The notes under the pieces: model-generated
What the model was told of the DNA's origin: nothing
The model's input: the letters and a program-made list of their open reading frames with translations, nothing else
The model's database searches: none
From: JAHEFU01 sp020440645
GTDB taxonomy: Bacteria; 4484-113; JAFGCY01
Assembly: GCA_020440645.1 (NCBI GenBank)
Contig: JAGRNR010000003.1
Coordinates: forward strand, 62,001 to 126,000
Direction: 5' to 3'
DNA length: 64,000 bases
Shown: in pieces, positions 1 through 8,956 of the stretch
How the letters are laid out: the number at the start of each line of letters is the position of its first letter
How positions within the stretch are numbered: position 1 is the stretch's first letter
Made by a program: the position numbers and the translations under genes

Positions 1-1
1 C

Positions 2-166
2 TGCGGAGTCCGCCTCAATCCGGCCTTTCCATATGAGCACGGTCAATTGCCCCTGACCGTATCGGTACCGCCGGTGTATCCGCCGGAGGAACCGTGCAGG
101 AGATATTCGGAGCCTGTGCCGGAAAAGCAAAACAGCGAGATGCTGGAGCTCAGGTCCATGGTCTGA
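2..166 (+). CDS. C-terminal end of an unidentified protein (5' end outside window)
   Basis: An open frame runs from the window edge to a TGA at 164-166, giving 54 codons with no internal start of note. The translated tail is proline- and glutamate-rich (it includes PPVYPPEEPC) and matches no family I recognise. It is followed by a hairpin terminator at 348-381, as expected for the end of a plus-strand gene. The reading rests on an uninterrupted frame and plausible composition only, so it could be chance. Confidence 0.4.
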   Translation, partial: CGVRLNPAFPYEHGQLPLTVSVPPVYPPEEPCRRYSEPVPEKQNSEMLELRSMV

Positions 167-347
167 CAGGCTATGCGGCCCATGGCCACATTTCGTCCAA
201 TCTGCGATTGCTGCAATGTCATTGATTGGCAATGTTATAGCTCATTCTGACTTGCAGAAGCCTCAACCAGTGGCTGGTGGTCGGAACCAGCAATTGCCAA
301 TCCATGGTTTGACGACCTGCCAGTGCCTGGCACTGGCCTCCAGGCAC

Positions 348-381
348 AAAAAAAGGGCGACGAAGCCGCCGCCCTCTTTTT
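348..381. terminator. Bidirectional rho-independent terminator
   Basis: AGGGCG (354-359) pairs with CGCCCT (370-375). The stem is flanked by an A-tract at 348-354 and a T-tract at 377-381, so it can stop transcription from both sides: the partial gene at 2-166 and the tricorn operon that ends at 424. Just upstream is a perfect palindrome, CCAGTGCC-T-GGCACTGG (320-336). The remaining bases of 167-423 hold no gene I can support. Confidence 0.75.
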
Positions 382-423
382 CCTTGCCGCTGGCAGTATA
401 CCAGCGATTGCCAGATTAATCCA

Positions 424-3400
424 CTAATGCGCCGAATCGTCGCCAAGCTGCTCGATCAGTGTCCTGACGGCGACCTCCAGCTGGTTGTCACGGCCCTCCG
501 CCAGCGCGTTCGGGTCAATCTCCACAGGCACGTCAGCCGGGCAGCCGAAGCCTTCCATGTTGCGCCCGTCCAGCCGCCACCAGCCTTCCATCGGCAGCCC
601 GAAGAAGCTGCCGTCAGCCAGGCCCACACCGGCCACCGCAATCAGGTTGCCACCGGTGTCCTCACCGACGATCGTCGCCATTCCCTGCTCCTGCATCATA
701 TGTGCGAAGTCCTCTGCGTCACTGTAGGACCAGGCGTTGATCAGCACCACGATCGGGCCGTGCCACTGCCATTCAGGTGTGTCACGCCACTGCTCGAAGC
801 GTGTCTTGGAGTGGAACAGCACTTTGTTCGTCAGGATGTCATACAGCTGGGCGTAGATGTCGCCGCCGCCGTTGAAACGCACGTCAATGATCAGCGCGTC
901 CTTGTCATGGTTGAGGGTGTACAGCTCACGGCGGAAGCGTGCCAGCGAGCGGTAGTCCATCCCTTCGATGTGCTGGTAACCGATCCGCCCGCTGCCCAGT
1001 TCATCCACTGCCTCTCGGTTATGCCTGACCCAGGCTTCGTACTTGGCACCATACAGCCGGCCGATGTGCTCCGGGATAATTGACACCTGGCGCGTTTCGG
1101 CGATCTCCTCCGGAGCATCCTCCTTTGCTGCCAGCCAGTCCATCGCCTGCTCGCCGTTCTGCACATCAAGCACCAGCAGTTCGCCAACGGTGTTGTTGAA
1201 CATCCGCTCGCGCTGCGTGCCCGCCCCCACCTCATCGCCATTGACTGACAGGATCACGTCACCCGGGAACAGCTCACTGCCGCGCTGCCAGGCCGGTGAG
1301 CCGTAAAGCACGCTGGCAACCCGCCAGCCGGGACCGTTGTAGTCCGGGTCGAGTTCGATGCCCAGTGAGCCAGTAGCCTGCGGGTTGCTGGCGCTGCCAT
1401 CCGGGCTGAAGAACCAGGAATGCGATGCCGCCAGCTCCCCGACCATGCGGTTCATCAGCATCGTGTATTCCTCGCCGGTCGGCACGCTCTCCAGCAGCGG
1501 CTCATACTTGCGCTTGACAGCCTGCCAGTCGGTGCCATGCAGGCCCTTGTCATAGAAGTTGTCACGCAGGATGCGCCACATCTCATTGAAGGACTGGCGG
1601 CGCAGGGCGAAGCGGTCCTGCACCACGCTGCTGCTGCTTGCGATGCTGCCACCGCCGCGCATCTCCATCCCGTCGATGTCGAGGTAGCTGATGCTGCCCC
1701 CCACCAGGCCGTAGATCCGCTTGCCATCGGCTGTGATCTGCATGCCGCGCAGCTTGGCGGGGCCGAGCACCTCCATTTCCAGGCTCTCGGTGTCAACCGC
1801 AGCCAGCACGTTGTCGCCGCCGTCATCCAGCACGATGTATGCCACGCTGCCATCCGGGCTGAACAGCCTGAAGGAGGCATCGCCCCCCCAGGGCGGGATG
1901 GTCTCGGCGCGGTTCTCAATCTCGGTGAAGTCGATCTGCACCGGCTCCACGGCTTCCTCCTCATCGCCGGCAGCAGCGTCGCCATCCTCTTCAGGATTCT
2001 GCTCAGCATCCTCAGCGGATGCCTCCTCATCGGCTGCCGTTTCATCCTCCGGTTTTAGGCGGTCCTCCTCGAACAGGAGTTCCGGGTCGTAATGCTGCTC
2101 CTCATGCTCAAGCGGCAGCAGGCGGGCTCGCGAACCGAATTCGTTGGAGTAGTCATCGCTGCTGCTGAAGCTGAAGCCGAGGAAACGTCCGTCCGGTGAC
2201 CAGACCGGGTCACCTTCGTTGTCTGGTGTCATGCTGATGTTGACAGCATCGCCACCGCTGCTGGGCATCACGAACACGTCCGCGCTCCACCAGACCGGTG
2301 CCACGCTGTAGGCGATCCAGGCCCCGTCAGGAGACCAGTAGCCGCTGTCACCGAAGGGCCCGATGCGGAATTCCGCATGCTGCAGCTGCAGGCTTTCACC
2401 CGTCGCGGTGTCCAGCACCTGCATGTCGTGGTTGCCACTGAGGTACAGCAGGCGGTCATCCACCGGCGACCAGCGCGGCATGCCCTCGTCAACCGGGCTG
2501 TCAGTCAGTTGCCGCTCCTCGCCGCTTTCCAGGTCGAATTCATAGATGTCAAACTGCCCGTCCCGGTCCGACAGGTAGGCGATCCGCCGTCCGTCATGGT
2601 GCCAGTTCGGGCTGCGCTCACGGCCGGGGCTGGTCACGAGCGGGATCGTCATGCTCAGGTCCTGGTCCGGCTTCGCATCCTCGGGATAGCTGTCCGGATT
2701 CTTCAGCAGGTGCAGGTCGGAATTGACGATCAGGGCGAAGTACTTGCCGTCGGGGCTGACCGCCAGTTCCTCCACATCGTTTCGCACGGTCTGCTCCACC
2801 ACATCAGCATGCTTGCCCTCGCTTTTCAGCCGCACCGGGATGCTGCGCTCGCTGCCATCCGCCAGCTGCATCACATGCAGGCTGCCGAACACCGTGAAAA
2901 CCAGTTCATCCGCATCCGGGCTGAGCCGCAGGAACTGCGGGCCGTCATCCGTGTAATGTGTCAGCTGCCTGGCCTGTCCGCCAGCCACCGGCATCGAGAA
3001 GATGTTGTCTGTGCCATCGCGGTCGCTGACGAAAAACAGCGTGCCACTGCCGCGGTCCACCTGCGGCCAGCTGTCCCGGCCCGGGCTGCGTACGAATTCG
3101 CTATGCCTGCCCGTCTCCATGTCGAAGCGCCACAGGTCATATGAATCCGAGCCGCGGTGCCGCTTGCGGTAGTCATATCCGGGGCCACGGGCGTAGATGA
3201 TCGCGCCGTCCCCGGTGAAATCCGCATAGTTGTTGTCATCCTGGTCCGGGCCGGTGATGCGCTCGGGCTGCCCGCCATCCAGCGGGATGCGCCACAGGGA
3301 CGGTGCCGGCCAGTCGTCACGCAGCGATGACACGAGCAGCGCCTGGCCATCCGGTTGCCAACCCAGCAGATGGTCCGGGTAGCTGTGCCATGTCAGCCGC

Positions 3401-3708
3401 GTGGCCTCGCCGCCCTCGGCCGGCATCACGAACACGTCAATGCTGCCGAAGCGCTCACTCTGGAAGGCCACCAGCGACCCATCCGGCGACAGCACAGGCA
3501 TGTCCTCATAGGCCACGTTGTCAGTCAGGCGGTTGGCAGGCGCGCCGCCGTCCGCCGGCATGGACCAGATGTCGCCATGCGCCGCGAACCAGACGGTATG
3601 CCCGTCGGCGCTGATCGTGGCATGCTCCACGAATGCCTCAGGTGCGGCGGCCTGCGCCACGGCAAGGCAGGCAGGCAGGATTGCCACCGCCAGCAGCAGT
3701 GTTCTCAT
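424..3708 (-). CDS. Exported tricorn-like S41 serine protease (paralogue 2 of tandem pair)
   Basis: This 1094-residue protein has a Sec signal peptide (first ~20 residues, ending AQA-A). It continues with WD40-like/PD40 propeller repeats (several SPDG motifs), an Asp/Glu-rich linker near residues 540-600, the tricorn C1 region, a PDZ domain and a C-terminal S41 peptidase core. Tricorn-type active-site signatures are present: SHSWF, holding the His, and SYSDAE, with the nucleophilic Ser near residue 996 followed by TGGN. Archaeal tricorn is cytosolic and degrades proteasome-derived peptides; this copy should act in the periplasm or outside the cell on peptides. It is 18 bases downstream of its paralogue at 3727-7146 and surely co-transcribed. 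A GGAG ribosome site precedes the ATG. The family call is firm; the substrate is unknown. Confidence 0.92.
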   Translation of the reverse strand: MRTLLLAVAILPACLAVAQAAAPEAFVEHATISADGHTVWFAAHGDIWSMPADGGAPANRLTDNVAYEDMPVLSPDGSLVAFQSERFGSIDVFVMPAEGGEATRLTWHSYPDHLLGWQPDGQALLVSSLRDDWPAPSLWRIPLDGGQPERITGPDQDDNNYADFTGDGAIIYARGPGYDYRKRHRGSDSYDLWRFDMETGRHSEFVRSPGRDSWPQVDRGSGTLFFVSDRDGTDNIFSMPVAGGQARQLTHYTDDGPQFLRLSPDADELVFTVFGSLHVMQLADGSERSIPVRLKSEGKHADVVEQTVRNDVEELAVSPDGKYFALIVNSDLHLLKNPDSYPEDAKPDQDLSMTIPLVTSPGRERSPNWHHDGRRIAYLSDRDGQFDIYEFDLESGEERQLTDSPVDEGMPRWSPVDDRLLYLSGNHDMQVLDTATGESLQLQHAEFRIGPFGDSGYWSPDGAWIAYSVAPVWWSADVFVMPSSGGDAVNISMTPDNEGDPVWSPDGRFLGFSFSSSDDYSNEFGSRARLLPLEHEEQHYDPELLFEEDRLKPEDETAADEEASAEDAEQNPEEDGDAAAGDEEEAVEPVQIDFTEIENRAETIPPWGGDASFRLFSPDGSVAYIVLDDGGDNVLAAVDTESLEMEVLGPAKLRGMQITADGKRIYGLVGGSISYLDIDGMEMRGGGSIASSSSVVQDRFALRRQSFNEMWRILRDNFYDKGLHGTDWQAVKRKYEPLLESVPTGEEYTMLMNRMVGELAASHSWFFSPDGSASNPQATGSLGIELDPDYNGPGWRVASVLYGSPAWQRGSELFPGDVILSVNGDEVGAGTQRERMFNNTVGELLVLDVQNGEQAMDWLAAKEDAPEEIAETRQVSIIPEHIGRLYGAKYEAWVRHNREAVDELGSGRIGYQHIEGMDYRSLARFRRELYTLNHDKDALIIDVRFNGGGDIYAQLYDILTNKVLFHSKTRFEQWRDTPEWQWHGPIVVLINAWSYSDAEDFAHMMQEQGMATIVGEDTGGNLIAVAGVGLADGSFFGLPMEGWWRLDGRNMEGFGCPADVPVEIDPNALAEGRDNQLEVAVRTLIEQLGDDSAH

Positions 3709-3726
3709 TGCATTCTCCAGGATTCC

Positions 3727-6700
3727 TTACTTGCTGAGCTGTTCCAGCAGGTACTTGACAGCTGCCTCGATCTGGTTGTCCCGGCCCTGCTCCAGCAATA
3801 GCGGATCAACCTGCACCTCGATGTCAGGCTGCACGCCGTTGCGCTCCGTGTTCAGGCCGGTGCTCATGTAGAAACCGTCCGCCGGGGTGGCGATCCCGCT
3901 GCCGTCCATCAGGCTCACGCCGCCGGAGCGGATCACGTTGCCACCGGTCGGCATACCGACCAGCGTAGCCAGTCCCAGCTGCTGGAACACATGCGGCACG
4001 ATCTCACCATCACTGTAGGCACGCTCGTTGATCAGCATCACCACCGGCCGTTCCCAGGTGAAGGACGGTTCCTTGCTGAATGGCCCGCCGCGCGGGTTGA
4101 CCGTCGCGAACATCCTGCGGCTGAACAGTTCCGCCAGCTCATTGTGGATGTTGCCACCATTGTTGAAGCGCACGTCGATGATCAGCGCATCGCAGTCCTT
4201 CTGCGGGCCGAAGATCTCGCGGAACAGGTCGTTGTAGGCTCCCATGAACATCGCGGGCAGGTGCACGTAGGCGATCCGGCCATCGCTCAGTTCCTTCACT
4301 TCATCCTTGCGGTCGACGACCCACTGCTGGTAGCGCAGCCGGCCCTCATTGCCGGACAGGCGCAGCAGCAGTTCGCGCTCACCGTTGTCAGCCGTAAGCG
4401 GATATGTGGCTTCCGCCTTCTCATCCTTCTTCTTGTCCTTGCCGTCCTTTGCTTCATCGGCATCCTGCTTTGCCTGCCAGTCGACCTCGGCCGCCAGTGC
4501 CGCCTCACCGCTCTTCACGCGCAGTCGCACGATCTGCCCGGCCTTGTTGCGCAGCAGCGCAAAGCGGTTGTCAATCGGCTGGATCTCTTTGCCGTCGATT
4601 GCGAGGATCACGTCGCCATCGTACAGCTCATGCCCCGGCTCATCCGCCGGGCCATCCTGCAGGCTGCGCTCCACCAGCCAGCCCGGGCCGGGCCAGCTTG
4701 TGTCGTAGTCCACGCCAAGGAAGCCGGTGTTGTCAGACGGGCCGGCACTGCCTTCCAGGTTCGGTACATATGCCCAGGTGTGGGAGGAGTTGATCTCGCC
4801 GACCATCTCCGTCAGCAGGCGGTTGAACTCACGCGTGGTGCCGACACCCTCCAGCCGCTTCTGGTACTTCGGCAGCACCGGGTCCCAGTCGATGCCATGC
4901 ATGTGGCTGTCATAGAAGTTGTAGCCGATCTGCCGCCAGGCATCCTTCAGCACTTCCGCCCAGCGCTCGCGCTGGTCGAAGTTCACCTCGGCCGTGACTG
5001 GCACGCTGCCCTGGCCGCGCTTCTGGTTGCCACTGAGCTCAAGGTAGCCGATTGAGCCGCGCCCACTGTAGTACAGGCGCTTGCCATCCTTGCCGTAGTG
5101 CAGGTTGCCACCGTTGAACCCACCGTCCAGCGGGCTTTCCTGGCCGCTGTCCAGGTCATAAGCCCACAGCCCGCCGCCACCGGGTCCCCCGGTGCTGAAG
5201 AACAGGAACTTGCTGTCAAAGTCGAATATCTCGGCTCCGCCGCGCACGAACTGAGTGCCGACCGGGAAGTAGCGCTCATGGATCCGTTCGAAGTCGATCT
5301 CGATCGGGTCATACTTCGGACCCTTGTCCTCTTCCTTATCGGACTCATCGTCCTTTTCATCATCGCCATCTTCAACGGCTTCCTCATCCTCGCCGGCTGC
5401 GTCGCCATCCCCAGCCACCTCATCGCTTTCAGCTGCCTCATCCCCAGCAGCCGCATCGTCGTCGCTTGCTTCCTCCTCCGCATTTTCATCTTCCCTCGGC
5501 CGGTCCTCCGGGAAGAGCAGGTCGTCGTTGTAGGTGTTGCCTTCGGGCACGAGGCGCAACAGCATCGCGCTGCTTTCATCGAACACCTGGCTGGACTGCG
5601 ACCAGGCCAGCCACTTGCCGTCGCGGCTGAACACCGGGTTCATCGCATTGTCAGGCGTCTGGCTGATGTCCACCGGCTCGCGGGTCTCCACGTTGGCAAG
5701 GTACACATCGAAGAACAGGTTGCCCTGGTGTGAGCAGAATGCCAGCCAGTAGCCGTCCGGCGCCCAGTCGAAGCCGGCCACCCAGTCGTTGCGCTTGACG
5801 TTGCCACGGTAGATCAGCTCGTCCGTGTCATCCTCAAGATCCATCACCCTGAGCTCGGTGTTGCCACGCACATAGGCGATGCGCTCACCCTTCGGGGCGA
5901 AACGCGGAGCCCACTCCGGCTCCTTGCTGTCAGTCAGCTTCTTCTCCTCACCGGTCTGCAGGTCATGCAGGTACAGCTCATTCTGGCCGCTTCGGTCCGA
6001 GACGTACACGAAGCTCGTGCCGTCCGGATGCCAGGAGAACTGTCGCTCCCAGCCGGCATCCCTGATGATGTGGTGCGTGCGCGACAGGTCCTGGTCCGGC
6101 TTCTCATCTTCCTTGTAGGAGTCCGGGTTCTTCAGGATGTGCAGGTCGCCATCCACCTCCATCAGGAAGTAGTTGCCATTCGGGGAGATGTGGAAGTCTG
6201 TCACCTGGTTCTCATCGCGCTGCAGCACCCACTCACGCTTCGGGTCTGCCGCGATCTTCACCGGCACGCGCTGCTTGCCGGTGCCGTCGCTGCTGACCAG
6301 CCACAGCTCGCCAAATGCCTCGCAGGCGATCTCATCACCATCCGTGCTCAGGCGCAGGCTGGTCGGGCCGTTGCCATTGAAGTCACTGACCTTCTTCGGC
6401 TCCTTGCCACCAGCCAGCGGGATGCTGTAGATGTTGCGGCTGCCGTTGCGGTCGCTGACGAAATAGACCGTCTTGCCATCCGGGCTGCCCTGCGGCCAGG
6501 CATCCAGCCCGTCGAACTTCGTCAGGCGGGTCAGGGCATGCGAGCCACGGTCGTAGCTGTAGATGTCATATGTGAATGATCCACGGTAGTTGCGCCGCCA
6601 CCAGTCACCGACGCCACGCTGGATCAGGACACGGTCAGCGCTGCCGGCATAGCTGCCGTTGATGCGGTCCAGGTAGTCCGGCCCGCCGAGCTGGCGCGGA

Positions 6701-7146
6701 GCGCCACCGTCCAGGTCCACTTCCCATAGTGTCGGCTGCCAAGCCTGGTCCACCCCGCTGGAGAACAGGATGCGCGTGCCGTCCGGGCTCCAGGCGCAGG
6801 GCATCTCGGAGTCGCTTGACCAGGTCAGGCGGCGCGGCTGCCCGCCGCTGGCCGGCATCACCATCACGTCCCAGCTGCCATGCCGGTCGCTGCCGAAGGC
6901 CAGCCACTTGCCATCCGGCGACAGCATCGGCATGTCGTCGTCAGCCACGCTGTTTGTCAGCTGGCGGGCGAGCTGCTCGGCCTTGCGGTCGCTGACCCAG
7001 ATGTCACCCCAGGCCGAGAAGTAGACGTCCTTGCCGTCGGCACTGACACATGGGCTGGATACCTCGACCCTGTCAGTCAGGGCCCAGGCGCTCGTGGCGG
7101 TAAAGCTCAGCAGCAGGAAAGCTGCCGGGATGATTCTGCGCAACAT
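3727..7146 (-). CDS. Exported tricorn-like S41 serine protease (paralogue 1 of tandem pair)
   Basis: This 1139-residue paralogue of the next gene has the same order: signal peptide (about 22 residues, ending SAWA), PD40/WD40-like propeller repeats, a long acidic linker (about residues 550-620, nearly all D, E, A and K), tricorn C1 region, PDZ and S41 peptidase core. Active-site signatures are SHTWAY (His) and AYSDGE (Ser near 1045) followed by PTGGN. A second charged, Lys-rich insertion (KDGKDKKKDEKAE) lies between the PDZ and the protease core. It is the first gene of a two-protease operon. GGAG sits 5 bases before the ATG, and a TAGAAT box near 7180 may be its -10 element. Both copies keep the catalytic residues, so both are probably active. 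Confidence 0.92.
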   Translation of the reverse strand: MLRRIIPAAFLLLSFTATSAWALTDRVEVSSPCVSADGKDVYFSAWGDIWVSDRKAEQLARQLTNSVADDDMPMLSPDGKWLAFGSDRHGSWDVMVMPASGGQPRRLTWSSDSEMPCAWSPDGTRILFSSGVDQAWQPTLWEVDLDGGAPRQLGGPDYLDRINGSYAGSADRVLIQRGVGDWWRRNYRGSFTYDIYSYDRGSHALTRLTKFDGLDAWPQGSPDGKTVYFVSDRNGSRNIYSIPLAGGKEPKKVSDFNGNGPTSLRLSTDGDEIACEAFGELWLVSSDGTGKQRVPVKIAADPKREWVLQRDENQVTDFHISPNGNYFLMEVDGDLHILKNPDSYKEDEKPDQDLSRTHHIIRDAGWERQFSWHPDGTSFVYVSDRSGQNELYLHDLQTGEEKKLTDSKEPEWAPRFAPKGERIAYVRGNTELRVMDLEDDTDELIYRGNVKRNDWVAGFDWAPDGYWLAFCSHQGNLFFDVYLANVETREPVDISQTPDNAMNPVFSRDGKWLAWSQSSQVFDESSAMLLRLVPEGNTYNDDLLFPEDRPREDENAEEEASDDDAAAGDEAAESDEVAGDGDAAGEDEEAVEDGDDEKDDESDKEEDKGPKYDPIEIDFERIHERYFPVGTQFVRGGAEIFDFDSKFLFFSTGGPGGGGLWAYDLDSGQESPLDGGFNGGNLHYGKDGKRLYYSGRGSIGYLELSGNQKRGQGSVPVTAEVNFDQRERWAEVLKDAWRQIGYNFYDSHMHGIDWDPVLPKYQKRLEGVGTTREFNRLLTEMVGEINSSHTWAYVPNLEGSAGPSDNTGFLGVDYDTSWPGPGWLVERSLQDGPADEPGHELYDGDVILAIDGKEIQPIDNRFALLRNKAGQIVRLRVKSGEAALAAEVDWQAKQDADEAKDGKDKKKDEKAEATYPLTADNGERELLLRLSGNEGRLRYQQWVVDRKDEVKELSDGRIAYVHLPAMFMGAYNDLFREIFGPQKDCDALIIDVRFNNGGNIHNELAELFSRRMFATVNPRGGPFSKEPSFTWERPVVMLINERAYSDGEIVPHVFQQLGLATLVGMPTGGNVIRSGGVSLMDGSGIATPADGFYMSTGLNTERNGVQPDIEVQVDPLLLEQGRDNQIEAAVKYLLEQLSK

Positions 7147-7213
7147 GGGATCTCCATGGTGGTCTTATGGAATCTTCCTATTCTAATAGGTGCAGGGCTT
7201 TTGCAGGAGGGGA

Positions 7214-7405
7214 TCAGCAGCGAACGAGCCACTGGCGGGTGTCGATCGCGCGGATCGAGCAACCCGGTTGCAGGAAGTCTGCGCGGGTGATGCCACGGGC
7301 CTGTATTCCGACGTATCGTGATGCCTTTCCGGCGGCGCTTGCAGTGCCAAGCAGCAGCATGGCCAGCAGGCCGCTGAGGATCAGGACTGTCAGTACTCTG
7401 CCCAT
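7214..7405 (-). CDS. Small secreted protein of unknown function
   Basis: This frame encodes a 63-residue protein from ATG 7405 (67 from an alternative TTG at 7417). It starts with a clear signal peptide: MGR, then a hydrophobic stretch of about 17 residues, then a TASA/AG cleavage-like site. The mature part is about 40 residues with two Cys. It lies 67 bases upstream of the tricorn-like protease operon on the same strand, so it could belong to that unit. No family is recognised. Support comes from the signal peptide and position; no strong ribosome site is seen. Confidence 0.45.
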   Translation of the reverse strand: MGRVLTVLILSGLLAMLLLGTASAAGKASRYVGIQARGITRADFLQPGCSIRAIDTRQWLVRC

Positions 7406-7704
7406 ATGCGGATTCAATATAAGCTTTACCCGCTTTTGATGTTAGGGACAACAGTCAGTTCCTTCAGGGAGAGCAGGTATCCCGATTGGTTCAATTGGTT
7501 TTCCAATAACCTGCACGAAATTTTCACAATCGACTGGCCGCTGAGCTATTCGAGGTCTATAATCTGAAGCTCACAGGGGCATCGCAAGTGCAGCGCTGAT
7601 GTCCCTTTTTCATTTTCTTCGATTTCCAACACTCGTCAACCCACCAATGAACAGCCCTGTCCTTGAATTCCTCAGCTCCTCCACTTGCGCTTAGAATGGA
7701 TCCA

Positions 7705-8241
7705 ATGGAATTTCAGCCAGAGAGCAAGGCCGAGTCTGTGATCAGGAATCTGGTCATCGTAGTCCTGCTGATTGTGATTCTGACCGTCTATCCACATCTC
7801 ACAGCCTGGCAGAGTCGCGTTGTTTCGATACCGCCAATGATAGAAAAGGCTTGGCTGGATGAGAGCTCACATCGGGTCTATATCGATATGGCTTATAAGC
7901 GCAGTAGCGGCGATACAATAAACACAAACGCCATCTTCATCTGTTCAGCAAGTCAGATATCTCCGGAAGCATCTCATTGTAAGGGCGATGGAGACCGCGT
8001 TGAAGCAACCCACATCCATAGTGACCCCTTCGTCTGGCATGTTATCTGGTCGGAGACCAAACCCGGTCATTTCAAGAGCATCAACCCTGACGCAGAGTTG
8101 GTCGTGCCAGGCTTTGGAATGCTCAAGAGCGGCCCGCTTCCTGATGAAGTGCTTGAAGCAATTCGCAATGAGGATGCAGTGGTCGTGATTGCAGTAAATG
8201 AGAAACTGTTTGGACATCGCTTCATCACTGAAAAGCCCTGA
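7705..8241 (+). CDS. Membrane-anchored protein of unknown family (paralogue A)
   Basis: The product is 178 residues from ATG 7705. One N-terminal transmembrane helix (about residues 15-35) is followed by a soluble domain of about 140 residues. It is a paralogue of the next gene: both share an aromatic D/E-x-S start to the domain and a C-terminal block, GPLPDEVLEAIRNEDAVVV here against GPLPDDVMELLRSGNTALVV. ATG 7705 is preferred over ATG 7696 because a TAGAAT box (7692-7697) ends 7 bases before it, the spacing seen at other apparently leaderless starts in this window. Upstream, 7418-7695 holds no gene I can support. No function can be assigned. Confidence 0.7.
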   Translation: MEFQPESKAESVIRNLVIVVLLIVILTVYPHLTAWQSRVVSIPPMIEKAWLDESSHRVYIDMAYKRSSGDTINTNAIFICSASQISPEASHCKGDGDRVEATHIHSDPFVWHVIWSETKPGHFKSINPDAELVVPGFGMLKSGPLPDEVLEAIRNEDAVVVIAVNEKLFGHRFITEKP

Positions 8242-8302
8242 ACTCACTGGAACTTCCTGCTGATTGGTTGGAGACAGCAGTAAACTCCCATTAGTGGCTC
8301 AA

Positions 8303-8857
8303 ATGACAGCAAAACCAGCCAGCAGTTTTCGCAATGTACTGATTGTGGTTGGCATACTGGTTTTCGCACTGCTCCTGCGTGATGTGGTATTCGTGCTTCT
8401 TGGAAAGGCCATGCACACAACGCCACAAGTCGATCGCCTGTACTGGAGCGAGGCAAGCAACAGCCTGACTCTCCACGTGTTCCAGGGCCGCAAGCGGGGC
8501 ATCTTCGCGGAGAACATGCAGGTGAACGGTGTGTTCATCGTCGATGCGGAACCGATCCTCTACAAAATGCCGCATGAGGTAACCGATGCTGAGAAGCTGG
8601 AAGGCGGCAAGCTGCATCTGCTCGGCACTGTCTGTGATGTGCAGTGGGCAGCCCTGCGGCCTAGCAGTTTCAGTGATTTCCAGGCGGATACATCCCTGCC
8701 GCTGCTCTCCTCCGGGGAGATGAGCTTTGGCCCACTGCCAGATGATGTGATGGAGCTGCTGCGCAGCGGGAATACCGCATTGGTGGTGGCCAGCGACCAT
8801 GAACACTACGATTTCAAGCTGATGCCGCAGGAAGGCATCAGCTGGTGCAGTAACTAG
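8303..8857 (+). CDS. Membrane-anchored protein of unknown family (paralogue B)
   Basis: This 184-residue paralogue of the preceding gene also has one N-terminal membrane helix (about residues 10-32) and a single C-terminal soluble domain ending in the shared GPLPDDV block. The ATG at 8303 sits directly before the hydrophobic segment; an in-frame TTG at 8264 would add a non-conserved 13-residue head and is less likely. It lies 61 bases after paralogue A and 99 bases before the VWA gene, so all three may form one unit, although a TATAAT at 8887-8892 suggests a separate promoter for the VWA gene. The function is unknown. Confidence 0.7.
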   Translation: MTAKPASSFRNVLIVVGILVFALLLRDVVFVLLGKAMHTTPQVDRLYWSEASNSLTLHVFQGRKRGIFAENMQVNGVFIVDAEPILYKMPHEVTDAEKLEGGKLHLLGTVCDVQWAALRPSSFSDFQADTSLPLLSSGEMSFGPLPDDVMELLRSGNTALVVASDHEHYDFKLMPQEGISWCSN

Positions 8858-8956
8858 CTGGAACTTCCACGAAACACTACCGCTCCTATAATGGTCTAGT
8901 AACCGGGACAGCAGATCAATTCACTCCCGGTAGCAAGCAACACGAAGGTGCAGCCC

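Noticed and set aside
219..446. 75-codon minus-strand frame between the window start and the tricorn operon
   Set aside because: It runs through the terminator hairpin and the end of the protease gene and has no ribosome site or recognisable features.
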